The notes under the pieces were generated by a model, which worked only from the letters and a program-made list of their open reading frames with translations, did not search any database and was not told where the DNA came from. A stretch of DNA of 64,000 nucleotides from Aphidius gifuensis (taxonomy: Eukaryota > Arthropoda > Insecta > Hymenoptera > Braconidae), in NCBI RefSeq assembly GCF_014905175.1, contig NC_057793.1, positions 434,001 through 498,000 on the forward strand, read 5' to 3'. Within the stretch, counting starts at the first letter, position 1; every line of letters starts with the position of its first letter. Of this stretch, positions 14,301 through 26,690 are shown one piece after another. A program made the translations under genes and the position numbers.

Positions 14301-14900
14301 TTTATTTACACTGATATAATTTTAAATTTTTATATAAAATGTTTTATATTCGAGATGCTTATTTATGGATTATGATGATGATGATGATGATGACGATGAA
14401 GATGATGATGGGTATACACTAAAGCCAGCTGAGAGGGTGTGTAATTATATTTATCTACTCTATATCAAGATTATTTCTGCATACGCCAAATTTTATTATT
14501 ATTATTATTCAAGTTGTAGTTGTAAAAAATAAAAAAAAACTGTGCCAAATTGAGAATATTAAGAAAGTTTAGTCTATTTATTTTTTATTGTATGATTTGT
14601 CAAAAGAATTTATATTTTAAAATATATTATCTCTATTTTTGTGGAATTAATAATAAAACCCAATTAAAAGTAATTATTTCATAAAAATTAAAAAGCCATT
14701 TTTTTGTTTTTATAGTTTTTAATAATTTATTATTTTTTTTTTTATAAATATAGAACGGTTAATAATTATTTTATCTAAACTATAATTTAATAAAATTTGA
14801 ATTTTAAAAATTTCTTTTTCGTTGTTTATGGGAAAAAATTAACTAAATATATTTAAAAAATATTTTAAATTTTTTGTATTTTCATTTTTAAAATGTCTTT
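8400..14900. other. Gene-poor AT-rich intergenic or intronic DNA
   Basis: No credible coding exon was seen on either strand. Short open frames here are homopolymer-derived. Modestly GC-richer, non-repetitive patches occur at 8990-9110, 9690-9740, 11920-12020, 12590-12640, 13200-13270 and 13370-13430; they could be unannotated non-coding exons or enhancers. At 11208-11256 ACACCCTG and CAGGGTGT form inverted arms about 40 bases apart. Confidence 0.6.
14372..14410. repeat. (ATG/GAT)n microsatellite
   Basis: Trinucleotide repeat of ATG with one GACGATGAA interruption. Confidence 0.9.
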
Positions 14901-14949
14901 TTGTTGTTTTAAAAAAAAATAGTTAACTATTGTTTATATATATTTATTA

Positions 14950-15345
14950 AGTTCAATAATTAGAATACGTTTTTCATATGTATTCGAGGGTGTTTTACGG
15001 CAAATATTTCCTGGCGTAGACCAAGTGCGTAGTTCACATGCTCTATGCTAGATTATATTTGCCCTAAACACGAGCTTCAGACGAAAGGAGCATTTAATCA
15101 AAATCCTTTCCAATACATATAGTCAAACCAATAAACACGACCATAGAGCAAGCTCTTGAATTACTAGGATTTGAACTCAAGACCACAAGCACTGTAGGCA
15201 GGGCTCTTGCCAACTTGACCATCATGTCTCTCGATAATTTTCCTCTGTATCTTTCTTCTTGAAAAATTGGGAAAAAAAAAAAATCTATGATTTACATTTT
15301 TCTGTAAAGTTCAATAATTTATGAATCAAAAAAGTACTAATTTAA
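14950..15345 (-). mobile_element. tRNA-derived SINE-like unit, copy 1
   Basis: On the minus strand the head has a pol III A-box-like TGGTCAAGTTGG (15221-15210) and a B-box-like GTTCAAATCCT (15176-15166). Their 56-base span is what a tRNA has. The body runs to lower coordinates and ends in a stretch (about 14970-15075) nearly identical to copy 2. The 5' flank with a poly-A tract (15240-15330) is also shared with copy 2, so this is one half of a tandem duplication with a period of about 420 bases. It is not a functional tRNA gene: the acceptor pairing is absent. Confidence 0.6.
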
Positions 15346-15369
15346 TTTTCAAAATTTTTTTTTGTCTGA

Positions 15370-15740
15370 TGAATTAGTGAGTTTAGAATACATTTTTCAT
15401 TTGTATTCGGTGGGTGTTTGAGGCAAATATTTCCTGGCGTAGACCAAGTGCGTAGTTCACATGCTCTATGATAGAATATATTTGCCCTAAACACGAGCGT
15501 GGCTGAAAACAACATACATCTATTATGATGTGAAACCACCAAACTAGGCATTGTAAGCTCTAAACGATGCTTCTTCATTCATAAGATTTGAACTAGAGAC
15601 CCCAAGCACTGTAGGCCGGGCTCTTGCCAACTTGACCATCATGTCTCTCGTTAATTTCCTTTTGTATCTTTCTTTTTAAAAACTTGAAAAAAAAAAAATC
15701 TATGATTTACATTTATCTATGAAGTTTAATAATTTATAAT
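15370..15740 (-). mobile_element. tRNA-derived SINE-like unit, copy 2
   Basis: Second half of the tandem pair. A-box-like TGGTCAAGTTGG at 15638-15627 and B-box-like GTTCAAATCTT at 15593-15583 keep the tRNA spacing. The tail (15424-15495) matches copy 1 at nearly every base, but the ~85 bases between tail and B box (15497-15583) do not align with copy 1. The unit is therefore a mosaic: conserved ends with an exchanged middle. Confidence 0.6.
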
Positions 15741-15749
15741 TCAATAATA

Positions 15750-17381
15750 ATTTCAAAAAAATTTAATATCTAAAATATTTTCTTGTTACTTTCTTCAAAA
15801 AAAAATAAATAAATTATTTTAGGATAATTCACGATGGCACATGTTAAATTATAAAAAAAGTTTAATGTACAATACCCGACGTCTTTATGAACCTCTGCTT
15901 GTTTACATAAAATTTTTATTTGTTTGAATATATATTTTGTAAATTTATATATACTCACAGATATATATACAAAGCTAAACGTCAAAAGCTCTCTTCATTA
16001 TTTAAATTTTCTCAAAAATCCATTCAAAATAAAATCAATTTATCTCCCGTTTTTACAATATTGATTATAATAAATTTAACTAATTTTTCTTTAGATATTT
16101 TTATTGAAAAAATTCTCCTAAATGACACTTTAAGACGTCATTTGTGAAATTTTCCTTCAAATGTCGTCTGATAAATTTTACTACCAACAAAAAAAATAAA
16201 TAAAAAAACTAACAATATATAAAACTAAAAATTTTCCAATACAACTTGACAATTTGCCTTCAAAAAAAAATCTGGCAAATTTCCATTAAATGAATCGTCA
16301 TTTGCGTGGCCAAAGAATAAGTTCACATTTATTTATTTTCTATATATCACGTGTTACATTTAAAGCTATCATAGATCTTTTCTGCCTTTAAAAAAATTTT
16401 GTAATTCAATTTATTACAATATTTTATTTAATCAAAATAATATGTAACATTTATTTACTTAAAAAAAAAAAAAATAAAATACATAAAAGTTGCTGAATAA
16501 TTTATTTAGTTATTGCTCTTTTATATTTTTATATTTTTTAATTGATGTAATAGTTAAGTGTATTAGTGCTTTTTTTGTTTTAAAAATTCACATTAGCATT
16601 AATTAAAATTCGATGTTTATTTTTCCAAGAAATTCGTGACGAAATTGTTTTAAATAATGCTTTGATTGTCAAGCATGTTACGATCTGCTTCCTTACGAAT
16701 TTACTCGTTTTTTTTTTCTATCTATTTATATAAATTTAACTATTTCGAGATACTTTGTTATGCGTTTAGTCTATGATGGCATAGTTTAACCAAGCCATTC
16801 AAACAATCATTCTAAAAATCAACCCCAAATGTAAATTAACAATTAAAAATTTTAAACGAATAATATCATTTAAATTTTAAAATGAAATAAACAACCTCGA
16901 GATTATTAATAGTCCATCAATAACTGATTGAAATTTGAAGACTCCGATAAACATTCAAAATCATAGCCAAAAAAAATAAATCATAAACAAAGTAGATAAA
17001 TTTAAAATAAAAAAAAACCATCGGCCATTGAACTGGTTGATTGATTTTGTAAAAAAAAAAAACAGCCAGACATATACAAAAATCAGACTCAACAATCATC
17101 AAAAAGACATTTGTAAATTTAATCCAATTTTTTTGCTTTACAAATTTATCTAAATAAAAAATTTATTTTTTTTTTAACTGTCATAATTTTTTGTTGATTT
17201 GAATGCCAAGTTATTGTTCGTTCAAGTTCAATATTTATTGTTAACTGCATTTGACTTTACATAATATAACGTTTTTTATTTTTATTTATTTTTTTACGTG
17301 CATGCTGTAATGTTTTTTGCCGAATAGTGTAAATAAAAATTTATTGTCTCTGCATATGTAGAATATTATGTAATAACTCAC
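15750..17381. other. AT-rich stretch without a gene
   Basis: Only short open frames of low-complexity composition were seen. Non-repetitive patches at 16620-16700 and 16740-16800 have no recognisable coding signal. Confidence 0.6.
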
Positions 17382-17433
17382 CAATAATGTGGTGGTATTT
17401 TTCAATAAATTGAGCAGTGCTTTGTATTCCCAT
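17382..17433 (-). CDS. Candidate first coding exon (17 codons plus 1 base) of a minus-strand gene, perhaps a RhoGAP isoform
   Basis: On the minus strand an ATG at 17433 opens a frame of 17 codons (MGIQSTAQFIEKYHHII) and runs into a consensus donor, G|gtgagt, leaving phase 1. The codons are less AT-biased than the surroundings and the upstream 150 bases are also GC-richer than the intergenic background. The nearest large minus-strand coding exon is the RhoGAP exon. An AG just upstream of its ATG (at about 7302-7303) would accept phase 1 and continue AKKERDAAMAER in frame, so this exon could be an alternative N-terminus driven by the island at 18.1 kb. That acceptor has a poor polypyrimidine tract, and the exon could belong to another gene or be non-functional. 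Confidence 0.4.
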
Positions 17434-18084
17434 GGGTGCTAATTTAAAATTTATTTTCCAGCCAGTTATTATTTGTACTTTTCGTTGAATGCACGTTATG
17501 CCAGACATTCGTTATAACACTATTTTCAATTTTTTTTTTTTTTTGATATCACAGATTACATTATTTAAATAAAAAAAATATATATAAATTAATCACAATA
17601 ATTTTTTTAAACTTTCACTATGAATAAATTATTTTTTCACTTATTTTTAATGCTCACTTTTAGATAATCAACGAATTGCATAAACAAAACGATAATTAAA
17701 ATAAACACAATTATTATTTAACTCAAATAATAAATATTTATCAACACTTGTTTTAATTTTATTATTAAAAATTGACCATTTACGATAATCAATATTTAAA
17801 TTAATCCATTTTTTTATTTTCTGGTTAATGATCTTCTGGTTATTCATGCCAAGTTTAAATATTAATTACCCACTTTGTTGGACTTGTCATCGACTAGGTA
17901 AACGAACTCTAGTTTTTTTTTTTTTTTTAAATTAAATTTATAATAATCAATAAATAAATAGCTTCTATGTTTGAACTATCATTCAAATAAATTATAGAAA
18001 AACGATTTTTTTTTTTTCTTGAAATATTTTTAAATGAAATAAAAATTAATTAATATTGATAAGTATAATCAATGTTGTAATTAA

Positions 18085-18240
18085 AATAATGGTGCTGAGA
18101 GTACGATCTACGATCGACGACTGGGGCAAGAAAAAACGATGTGGCAGCAACATTGGCATCAGTGGGGTGTACCTCCCGTACGTGGGCCTATTTTAAAACC
18201 ACTGTCCTTCCGACTAAAAACGAGTGAGAAAGACAGATTA
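18085..18240 (-). promoter_or_regulatory. GC-richer island, candidate promoter or 5' exon
   Basis: About 150 bases of balanced composition with CpG-containing motifs (gatctacgatcgacgactgg, cctcccgtacgtgggcc) stand alone in a multi-kilobase AT desert. On the minus strand it lies 0.7 kb upstream of the candidate coding exon at 17382-17433. No long frame crosses it. It could be the promoter or 5' UTR of that transcript; an unrelated enhancer is the alternative. Confidence 0.35.
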
Positions 18241-18249
18241 GAAAATTAT

Positions 18250-21202
18250 TTTATTATTATTATTTTGTTTATATGTACATGTTAAATACACTGATATTTT
18301 TATTTGTATATATGCAATTTTTAAATGTGCAACTAGTTGATTTTAACAAGTTTACTGTTAATAATTTGGCAGCTTTTATTTTGTTTGTCTTAAAGCTAAC
18401 TAACTTAATTTTTATCAGGTTGATGTGTGTTTATAATAATTAAAAAATTAAATGCCTGACTTGACTGGGATTTTTCTCCTTAAAAAAAAACACTTGTTGA
18501 GCTTTTATTGTAATTTTTATTTTGTGTGAAATTGAAAGCTTTTATATTGTCTCTTTGTTTTTTAGATAAATTAATAAATTGCTAGGTTTATTTAATGTTT
18601 ACAGAGAAACAATAAATAAATATATTTGTGTGTAGTTCTTGTTAAATTCTATTCAATTTAATTTTATGTATTTTTTTTTTTTTTTAATGAAAATTATTAA
18701 TCTTTGTTGCAAATTTTCTTGGAATATCTAAATGAAGATAGCTAACGAGTGTCGCATGTACGAGGAATAATTCAAGTCATGAAAATTTGCGTTAAAAATT
18801 AGTTCAACAAAGCAAATTCACTGAAAATTTGACAAAGCAGACAAAGATTTGCAGTTTGAATATTTTTTGAGAAAATAAAATACACTGGGGTCGACTAAAA
18901 AGTGATGAATTGCCAAAAAAAAAAAAAGAAAAATCTCATTGCAGATAACAAAGCATTAAGAAGAATTGAAAAATTAAAATTTATGTACTTTTATTTTATT
19001 TTTCATTGTAAATAGCACATTGACGAAAAAACAATTTATGGAAATTTTTGATAACTCATTTGTAAAGAAAAAAAAAAAAATAATTTTCGTTGGAATTTAT
19101 TTAAAATTGTCATGACAAATACAGAAAGAAGAAAAAGTTCCAAGTATTTGTAGAGCTTTTTTTGACACCAAAAAACAAATAAATTTAAATGAAAAAAAAT
19201 ATTTAGAATTTTAGTTAAAATAACAGTGACTGGAAAATTTCTGTGTTAAACAAATTGTACATTTAATTTTACATGCAATTTTTTTTTTTTTACTTACATT
19301 ATTAAAATTAGCTGCAAGCTCATCAAGCTCACTTACGTTAAAAAATAATATGGAATTTATTTAAAAGACCTAATAACTCAATTTTTGTAGATTAAAAAAA
19401 ATTTTAAAAATAAAATATTTTTACGCTTCGTTTGATGTTCCCACCACCCACGATGTATTTTTTTTTTAAATTTATCAAAGTTTATAAAGTAATATGATCA
19501 ATATCCAGATGTCTGCCAAGTCAGGCTTATTTTTTTTTTGTCTTTTTTTATTTCTAAATTCATGAGGTACATGATGACAGCCAGTTTGTGTAGACAGCTT
19601 GCTGATCAATCCAATCGTGAATAGTTTAATCTTCGAATTAACCACTGAAAAAAAGACAGTAATATCGAAATCACTATATTATAATTAATTAAGCCCATTA
19701 TGTCACAGTGAAAAAATAAATAAATTAATAAAAGTGATTTATTATATTGTATATAGAATAAAAAATTGTAAAAAAAAAAAAAAAGTTGGGGCATTTTCTG
19801 TATCATTAAGCATGAGCCAGATCTACAAATAATCAACAGTGACTCTTCTTCACGCTTTTAAATTAAACAAGTGTTAAAAAGACGACATTATTCATATTTT
19901 ACATTTTTCACTTTGACTATTATTTTGAGTTTAATTTTGATTAAATACTTTAAATGTGTAAGCTATATGATTATTTGATAAATTGTATTTGTTTGATGAA
20001 TGCAATATCCAAGTTTAAACAATAGAAAAATAATTATTTAATTGTTTAACAAAACATAAACAAACTAATAATTTTATTAATAATAAATTTGAATTATATT
20101 TACAATTTATTTTATTTATATGAATTTTTATTATATAAATTTGAATAAAAAAAAATAATTAATATAAATTTTTTAAATTCAATATTTAATTATTTTTTTA
20201 TTTTGTTTAATTTTTTAAATTAAAATAACAATTGTTATTAATTATTTTTCTAACAATATTAAATTTATCTGATGAATAATTTTAATAATCTAATTATTTT
20301 TTTTTTTTGAATTTTAATAACAAGTAGAAAAATAATAAATTATTTAATTTAAAAATTAATTTTCCATTGATTTAATAAACTTAATTTGTAATTTATTAAA
20401 TTACCAAAAAGAAAAAAAAATTATCAATTGGTAGCAGAATAAAATTTCAAATTTTAATTAAAAAATTATTAAACATTAAAAAAATATATTTTGTGTTTTT
20501 ATTGGAAGATAAATGCCTGACGTAACTATTGTTGTAAATAAATTTGTAAAAATATTTATTGCAAATACATGAGATAATGTTTTAATTTGTATTAATAGAT
20601 TTAATTTTTTTTCAACTGTAAAAGAGGCAATGTGTTATTTAAATACATTATCATGTGTTATATTAGTATTTTTTGAATGAATAATTTGACATACACAAAT
20701 TGTTATAAATTTTCAGAAGGTCACTTGACGAGACGCACGAATACAAAAATAAAATAAACCAACTCAGTTTAACTCATCATTTACAGAGGTGTTTTTTTTT
20801 TTTTTTTTATTATTTTTTTTTACTATTAATTTTGCTTCCGTCATGCATCGTTGCTTTGCAAATTTTGTGCTCCATGTGATTTTATATTTATTTATTTATT
20901 TTTTATATTTGAAACATTGCCAATTTAAATGATAAAAAATAATATAGATGAAAATAAGATTTATTGATTATTTAAAAAAAAAAAAAAAAATGAAAAACTA
21001 TTGAATTTTTTGTGTCGTTAAATTATTTTACAAACAAATGCTCTTAAAAAACAAAACAAATATTTATGTAATTTATTTGTTTATAATTTTTCAATTCATA
21101 GTTTTATAATAATTTTGTTGAAATTTTTTTTTTAAATAAAATTATCAAGTTAAAATAGCCAAAATTATTTATCAACTTTTAATTTTAGTTTAAATTTTAA
21201 TA
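18250..21202. other. AT-rich intergenic DNA
   Basis: No coding exon or RNA gene was recognised. The stretch is dominated by poly-A/T runs. The 20740-20900 patch contains less biased sequence (caattttgtgctccatgtg-like) upstream of the three-gene plus-strand cluster, but no promoter motif is clear. Confidence 0.6.
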
Positions 21203-21976
21203 ATGAAACCAGAGATGTTAGATAATAGTCTCCATAAAAAAGATTGCTCATGTTCCCAAGAGAATAATTCATACAATTGGAGTAGACTTGGTCCCATGGG
21301 ACAACTTCTTGAGCCAAAACTTTACCCAGTTGATTCCAAATTGTCACCAAGAACAACAAACGGCACAGCTAATCAGCCATACCAAGATGCAAATATATTT
21401 TTAAAACATGTAAAAATTAATATAAATTCATCATCAATTACCTAAAGCTATAAATTATTAAATTAATATTATTCAAAGATTCAAGATAAATATTATGAAC
21501 GTTCACAAACCCAACCAGTTCATGATGCTTTGAGAAGAATCAATGAGGATCGTTACAAGACAACTTATCAAGTTGCTTATGGCAATGACAGTGAGTCAAA
21601 TTAAATAAACAAAATTACTCCTTGATTAATTGTTCAATTTATCCTTCATATAGTTGAATATGGCTACTTGGATTATGATGACCTGGACCTGTCTGATAAA
21701 TTCAAGTGTAAAGATGATCAAGTTGAAGAATTAAGACCATGCAAAATTGGACTTAGATTACCATACATTGGAGGACATGATATTCCAGGAATTAAATATC
21801 ATCGAACAAATCTTCTTGACAATGATTCTGGAAACAATAAAAAAATAGATAAAGATCAAGATGAATTGTCTGTTAAAAAATCTAGCATTAAACAAACAAG
21901 AAAAAAATTAACTGGATCAAAAGGAGCCAAGTCAAGTGGAACAGGAAAAAAAAAAGTTATCTTAAAGTCAAATTAA
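21203..21976 (+). CDS. Uncharacterised 213-aa protein, three exons, upstream of POLG
   Basis: Exons 21203-21409, 21479-21590 and 21654-21976 join with phases 0 and 1 (donors gtaaaa and gtgagt; acceptors ttcaaag and catatag), giving 213 residues. I do not recognise the family. The N-terminal part has YNWSRLGPMGQLLEPKLYP and NQPYQDANIFLKH, the middle DALRRINEDRYKTTYQ and EYGYLDYDDLDLSDKF, followed by LRLPYIGGHDIPGIKYH. The last 50 residues are a Lys/Ser-rich basic tail. There is no signal peptide or membrane segment. The aromatic- and proline-rich short motifs resemble small axonemal/microtubule-associated proteins in style, but that is only an impression. A polyadenylation signal AATAAA at 21988 lies 12 bases after the stop. 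POLG starts about 410 bases downstream on the same strand. Confidence 0.75.
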
Positions 21977-22388
21977 GTTGGTCTTTTAATAAACAAAAAT
22001 ATTATCAACAAATTGTAATTAATTAAAAAAATAATTACTCACCAATTGATTGATTGATGAGATTTTTTTTTTCAATACTTATTTACCGATTCAGCACAAT
22101 TTAGCACCACCATCTTCATCAACTCTGTTGATATGGCAGAAAAATAAAATGGAGCGACAACAAAATAACAAAATAATTTGTATTGTAGCATTAATTATTT
22201 TATTTAATTTATGATATTTTTTTACCTTTCTTTGGATATTAACTCAACGTGTAACAAGTTAGTGATTATAAATAAATAATTGGTGAGTTGATAAATAATT
22301 TTTTTAAAACAATAGTTGGATATTTTATTTTTATTTTTATATCACACGTGTTTACTAACAATCCTCGTGGGTAAATAATCTAGAAAAA

Positions 22389-25300
22389 ATGATGAGAACA
22401 AAATTAAAATGGATAAATATTTACAAGTGTTTAAATTATTTTGACAATAATTTATATTATCATACAACAAAAGCAACAAGGTTATCATCAAACACCAAGA
22501 TTGTGAGGATTAGAAAAATAAATAAAAAACAGAACAACATAACCCCAAAAGAAACATCAGCTGTAAACAAAAATCATCAACAATTTAACATAAATAAAAA
22601 TAATGAATTGACAAAATTAAATAATGATTTTATTCAAAAAAATATCAAGATAAATTCTTCAACAGAAGTATTAAATTGTCATGAAAATATTAATGATAAA
22701 AGTATTTGGGAAGATGTTGATTCACCAGAGCATTCAATAGTCAATAACAAAAAATCAGAAACAAATTGTAAATCAGAAGAATTAAAAGAAAATATAGATA
22801 ATCAAAATGAAACGAGATATAACAAATTAAACATGCAAATGTTATCAAGAAGTTTGCACAAACAAATATTTGCTAACTTGAATAATGCTGATGTACCAGA
22901 TGAAATAATTGATGCATCAAAACGTGATTTAAATGCTTTTAATATGAACATTGAGGATACTGTTTATACACCTGATGTTGACATTGATTTACCACCTCTT
23001 GAAGGCAAAGATTTAATTGAGCATTTTTTAAATATATCAACAGCTCAAGCTGCACCATATTTAAAGCTAGCTGAAAAAATAATAAATGACATTCCTGAGA
23101 TGCCAGAGACGTGGGTATTTCAAGAAGGCTGGACAAGGTAAAATTAATAATTAATGCTTAAAATCTAATGGATAAATAAAATAATGTTATTGTATTTTAG
23201 ATATTGTGATGGTAAAATTGAACGTGTTGATTATCCACTTGAAGAAGCAATGATATTTGACGTTGAAGTTTGTGTTAAAGATGGTCCATTACCAACACTG
23301 GCAACAGCTGTTACAAATTCAGCTTGGTACAGTTGGGTATCAAAGACATTGATTGAATCAAATGGTATGCCAGCTGAAAGTATATCATTCACACCAGATT
23401 ATTTAATTCCCATTGAAAGTTGTCAAAATGACAATGGTAGAAAACAAACTAGTCATCAAACAAAAGCTAAAATTGTCATTGGTCATAATGTCTCATATGA
23501 TCGTGCAAGAATTAAAGAACAATATTGGTTAAATCAAACTGGCACAAGATTCATTGACACAATGTCACTTCATATTTCAGTAAGTGGAATGAATAGCTAT
23601 CAACGAGCTCAAGTTATGGCCAGTAAAAATAAACCAATTGATGAAGATTGGCAAGATATAACATCATTAAATAATTTAGCTGATGTTTATAAATTGTATT
23701 GTGGTGAACATCATGAAAAATCATCAAGAGATGTTTTTGTCAAGGGTGATCTTGAAGAAATTAAATTAAAATTTCAAGAATTAATGCATTATTGTGCTAC
23801 TGATGTTGTTGCAACACATAAAATTATAAAAATATTATTTCCATTATTTAAAAATAGATTTCCACATCCAGCAACATTTGCTGGTATGCTTGAATTAAGT
23901 ACATCATATTTACCAGTTAATTCAAATTGGAAAAGATACATTGAAGAATCAGAATCAACATTTCAAGATCTTAATTATGAAGCTAAACTTTGTCTATCAA
24001 AAAGAGCTGATGAAGTTTGTAAATTAATACATAATGATAAATATAAAAATGATTTATGGATGTGGGATGAAGATTGGAGTACACAAATTATTAAAATGAA
24101 AAAAAAATTAACTAAAAAAGAACAAGAAAAAAATAAAATTATTGAAGATAGCAATAAAAGCAATGAAATATCTGATGCTAAAAAATATTTATCAGATGAT
24201 GAAGAAGATGAAATTGATCCACTTGTTGAAAAATTTAAATATTTAGAATCAACAAAGTATTTATTACCAGCAAGAAAACCTCATATGCCTGGTTATCCAG
24301 CATGGTATCGTAAATTATGTACAAAAGATAAGAAAAAAAAAGATGAAGATGATGCTGAAGATGTTGCTGATGAAATAAAATATCAGCCTGGTTTACACAA
24401 CATAAGTACATCAATGAAAATAACACCAAAATTATTAAATTTAACATGGGAAAATTATCCACTACATTATATTAAAGAACACGGTTGGGGTTTTCTTGTG
24501 CCTTACAATAATGATCCAGATATTGAAACAAAACTACCAATAAATCAGCTACTATCACAGTGTCCACTTCCAAATAATTTTACCTACGATCCAGATACTG
24601 ATTATGCCATGTCAACTCTACGAACAGACGTGCAAGATGAGCTACATAAAACTGAATTTTGGCGTGATAAAAAAAGACAAATAAATTGGAATAAAAAAAA
24701 AAAAGAACCACATCCAGAAACATTTTATAAAGGTAGTGGTATATGGTGTAATGTTGACATTGATAATTGTGCATGGTTTTATAAATTACCCCATAAAGAT
24801 GGACCAAAATCAAATGTTGGAAATCCATTGGCAAAAGATTATTTAAATAAATTTTCTGAAAATGTATTGGCTGGTTTGGATTCAAGTGCAACTGAGGTAT
24901 TAAAAATATCTAAAATGGTATCATATTGGCGTAATAGTAGAGACAGAATAATGTCACAATTAGTAATATGGTTAAATGGTGAAAGTTTACCAACATTGGC
25001 AAGACGTAAATCAGAAAAACATGAAACATATGGTGCAATAATACCACAAATTGTTGTTAGTGGTACATTGACAAGACGTGCAACTGAATCAACATGGATG
25101 ACAGCATCAAATGCACATATTGAACGTGTTGGATCTGAGCTTAGATCAATGGTACAAGCACCACCTGGTTATAATATTGTTGGTGCTGATGTTGATAGTC
25201 AAGAACTTTGGATTGCATCATTAATTGGTGATTCATCAAGTGGTATACATGGTGCAACACCATTTGGCTGGATGACACTTATTGGTAGTAAACCAAAAGG

Positions 25301-26243
25301 TACTGATATGCATAGTGTTACTGCTAATGCTGTTGGTATATCACGTGATCATGCTAAAATTATTAATTATGCTAGAATTTATGGTGCTGGACAAAAATTT
25401 GCTGAACGTTTATTAAAACAATTTAATCCATCAATGACTGATGCAGATGCACTTGCCAAATCTAAAAAAATGTTTGCCATAACAAAAGGAAAAAAATTAT
25501 ATACAATTAAAAAAGAATATCATGATGAGGAATTTATTGATAATAAAAAAACATACAGTCCTTGGGAAGCACAAAATATTGCCAAGCTATATGGTAAATC
25601 AATTGACGAAATGTTTGGCTTGGGTAAATGGACTGGTGGCTCGGAATCACAAATGTTTAATAAACTTGAAGATATTGCTTGTTGTGAAGCACCAGTAACT
25701 CCATTTTTAAAATCACGTCTCAGTCGTGCATTGGAAGTTGATGCAGATAATAAAGATAAATATTTACCAACAAAAATCAATTGGGTTGTACAAAGTGGCG
25801 CTGTTGATTTTTTACATTTAATGCTGGTGTCAATGAGATGGCTAATGAAAGATAATGCACGTTTTTGTTTATCATTTCATGATGAAATACGTTATATTGT
25901 ACCATCACGTTATAAATATAATGCAGCACTTGCAATGCATGTTACAAATTTATTAACACGTTCATATTGTTCAGCACGTATTGGTATTTATGATTTACCA
26001 ATGTCTGTTGCATTTTTTGCATCTGTTGAAGTTGATACTGTGCTGAGAAAAGATGCTGGTGTTGATTGTAAAACACCGTCAAATCCTCATGGTCTTGAAA
26101 ATGGATATGGTGTACCACCTGGTGAAACTGTTGATATATTAAAAGCTATTGAAAAATCTGGTGGTTCACTTGGTCCTGCACATTCTAAAATTATTAAAAA
26201 TAAAAAGTCAAGTAAATCTACTGATGATAATGAACAAATATAA
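22389..26243 (+). CDS. PolG1: DNA polymerase gamma catalytic subunit (mitochondrial)
   Basis: Two exons, 22389-23137 and 23201-26243, spliced at phase 2 across a 63-base intron, encode 1263 residues (human POLG is 1239). It replicates and proofreads mitochondrial DNA. The first ~50 residues are basic and aromatic, consistent with a mitochondrial presequence, followed by an Asn/Lys-rich stretch without obvious conservation. Proofreading motifs are intact: Exo I IFDVEV (residues ~268-272), Exo II VIGHNVSYDRARIKEQY, Exo III YCATDVVATHKI. The spacer carries a charged Lys/Asp/Glu insertion. Family A polymerase motifs are present: A GADVDSQELWIA, B HAKIINYARIYGAGQKFAE, C SFHDEIRYIV with the catalytic HDE. 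The C-terminus ends in a Lys/Ser tail. AATAAA lies 13 bases after the stop. No break or missing catalytic residue was seen. Confidence 0.97.
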
Positions 26244-26690
26244 ATTATCTGTTCAAAATAAAATACACTCGTGTAAATATTTGCATCTATATTTGTAATA
26301 AAAAAATATTTTTATATTATTAAATTAATTTATTTGAAGCCAAATTAATTTTAACATGAGAAAGTTTATTTTTACTTTTTTTTCATCCAAATAAATAACA
26401 AAAACTTTATGAATTTTTTGCTTAATCAACTCGTAAAAAATTACAAAGTTTTAATTTAAAAAAAAAAAAAACCACTAAATTTTCAATGCCATTAATTTAA
26501 TTTGTGTAATTAAAAAATTAAGGATTGAAATTTTTTAATTTATAATCTAATTATTTCAGCAATTTTTTCAAGTGTCTCGATTGTTTTAAATTTTTTTTTT
26601 TTTGAAAAAGCATTTGTTTAAGTTTAAAAAATAATATTTATTTATTAATTTATTTATATGAAAATAATTAATAAATTTACAGAATAAAAA

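Noticed and set aside
15166..15228. A tRNA gene on the minus strand
   Set aside because: A- and B-box-like sequences are spaced correctly, but acceptor and anticodon stems do not pair; a tRNA-derived SINE fits better.
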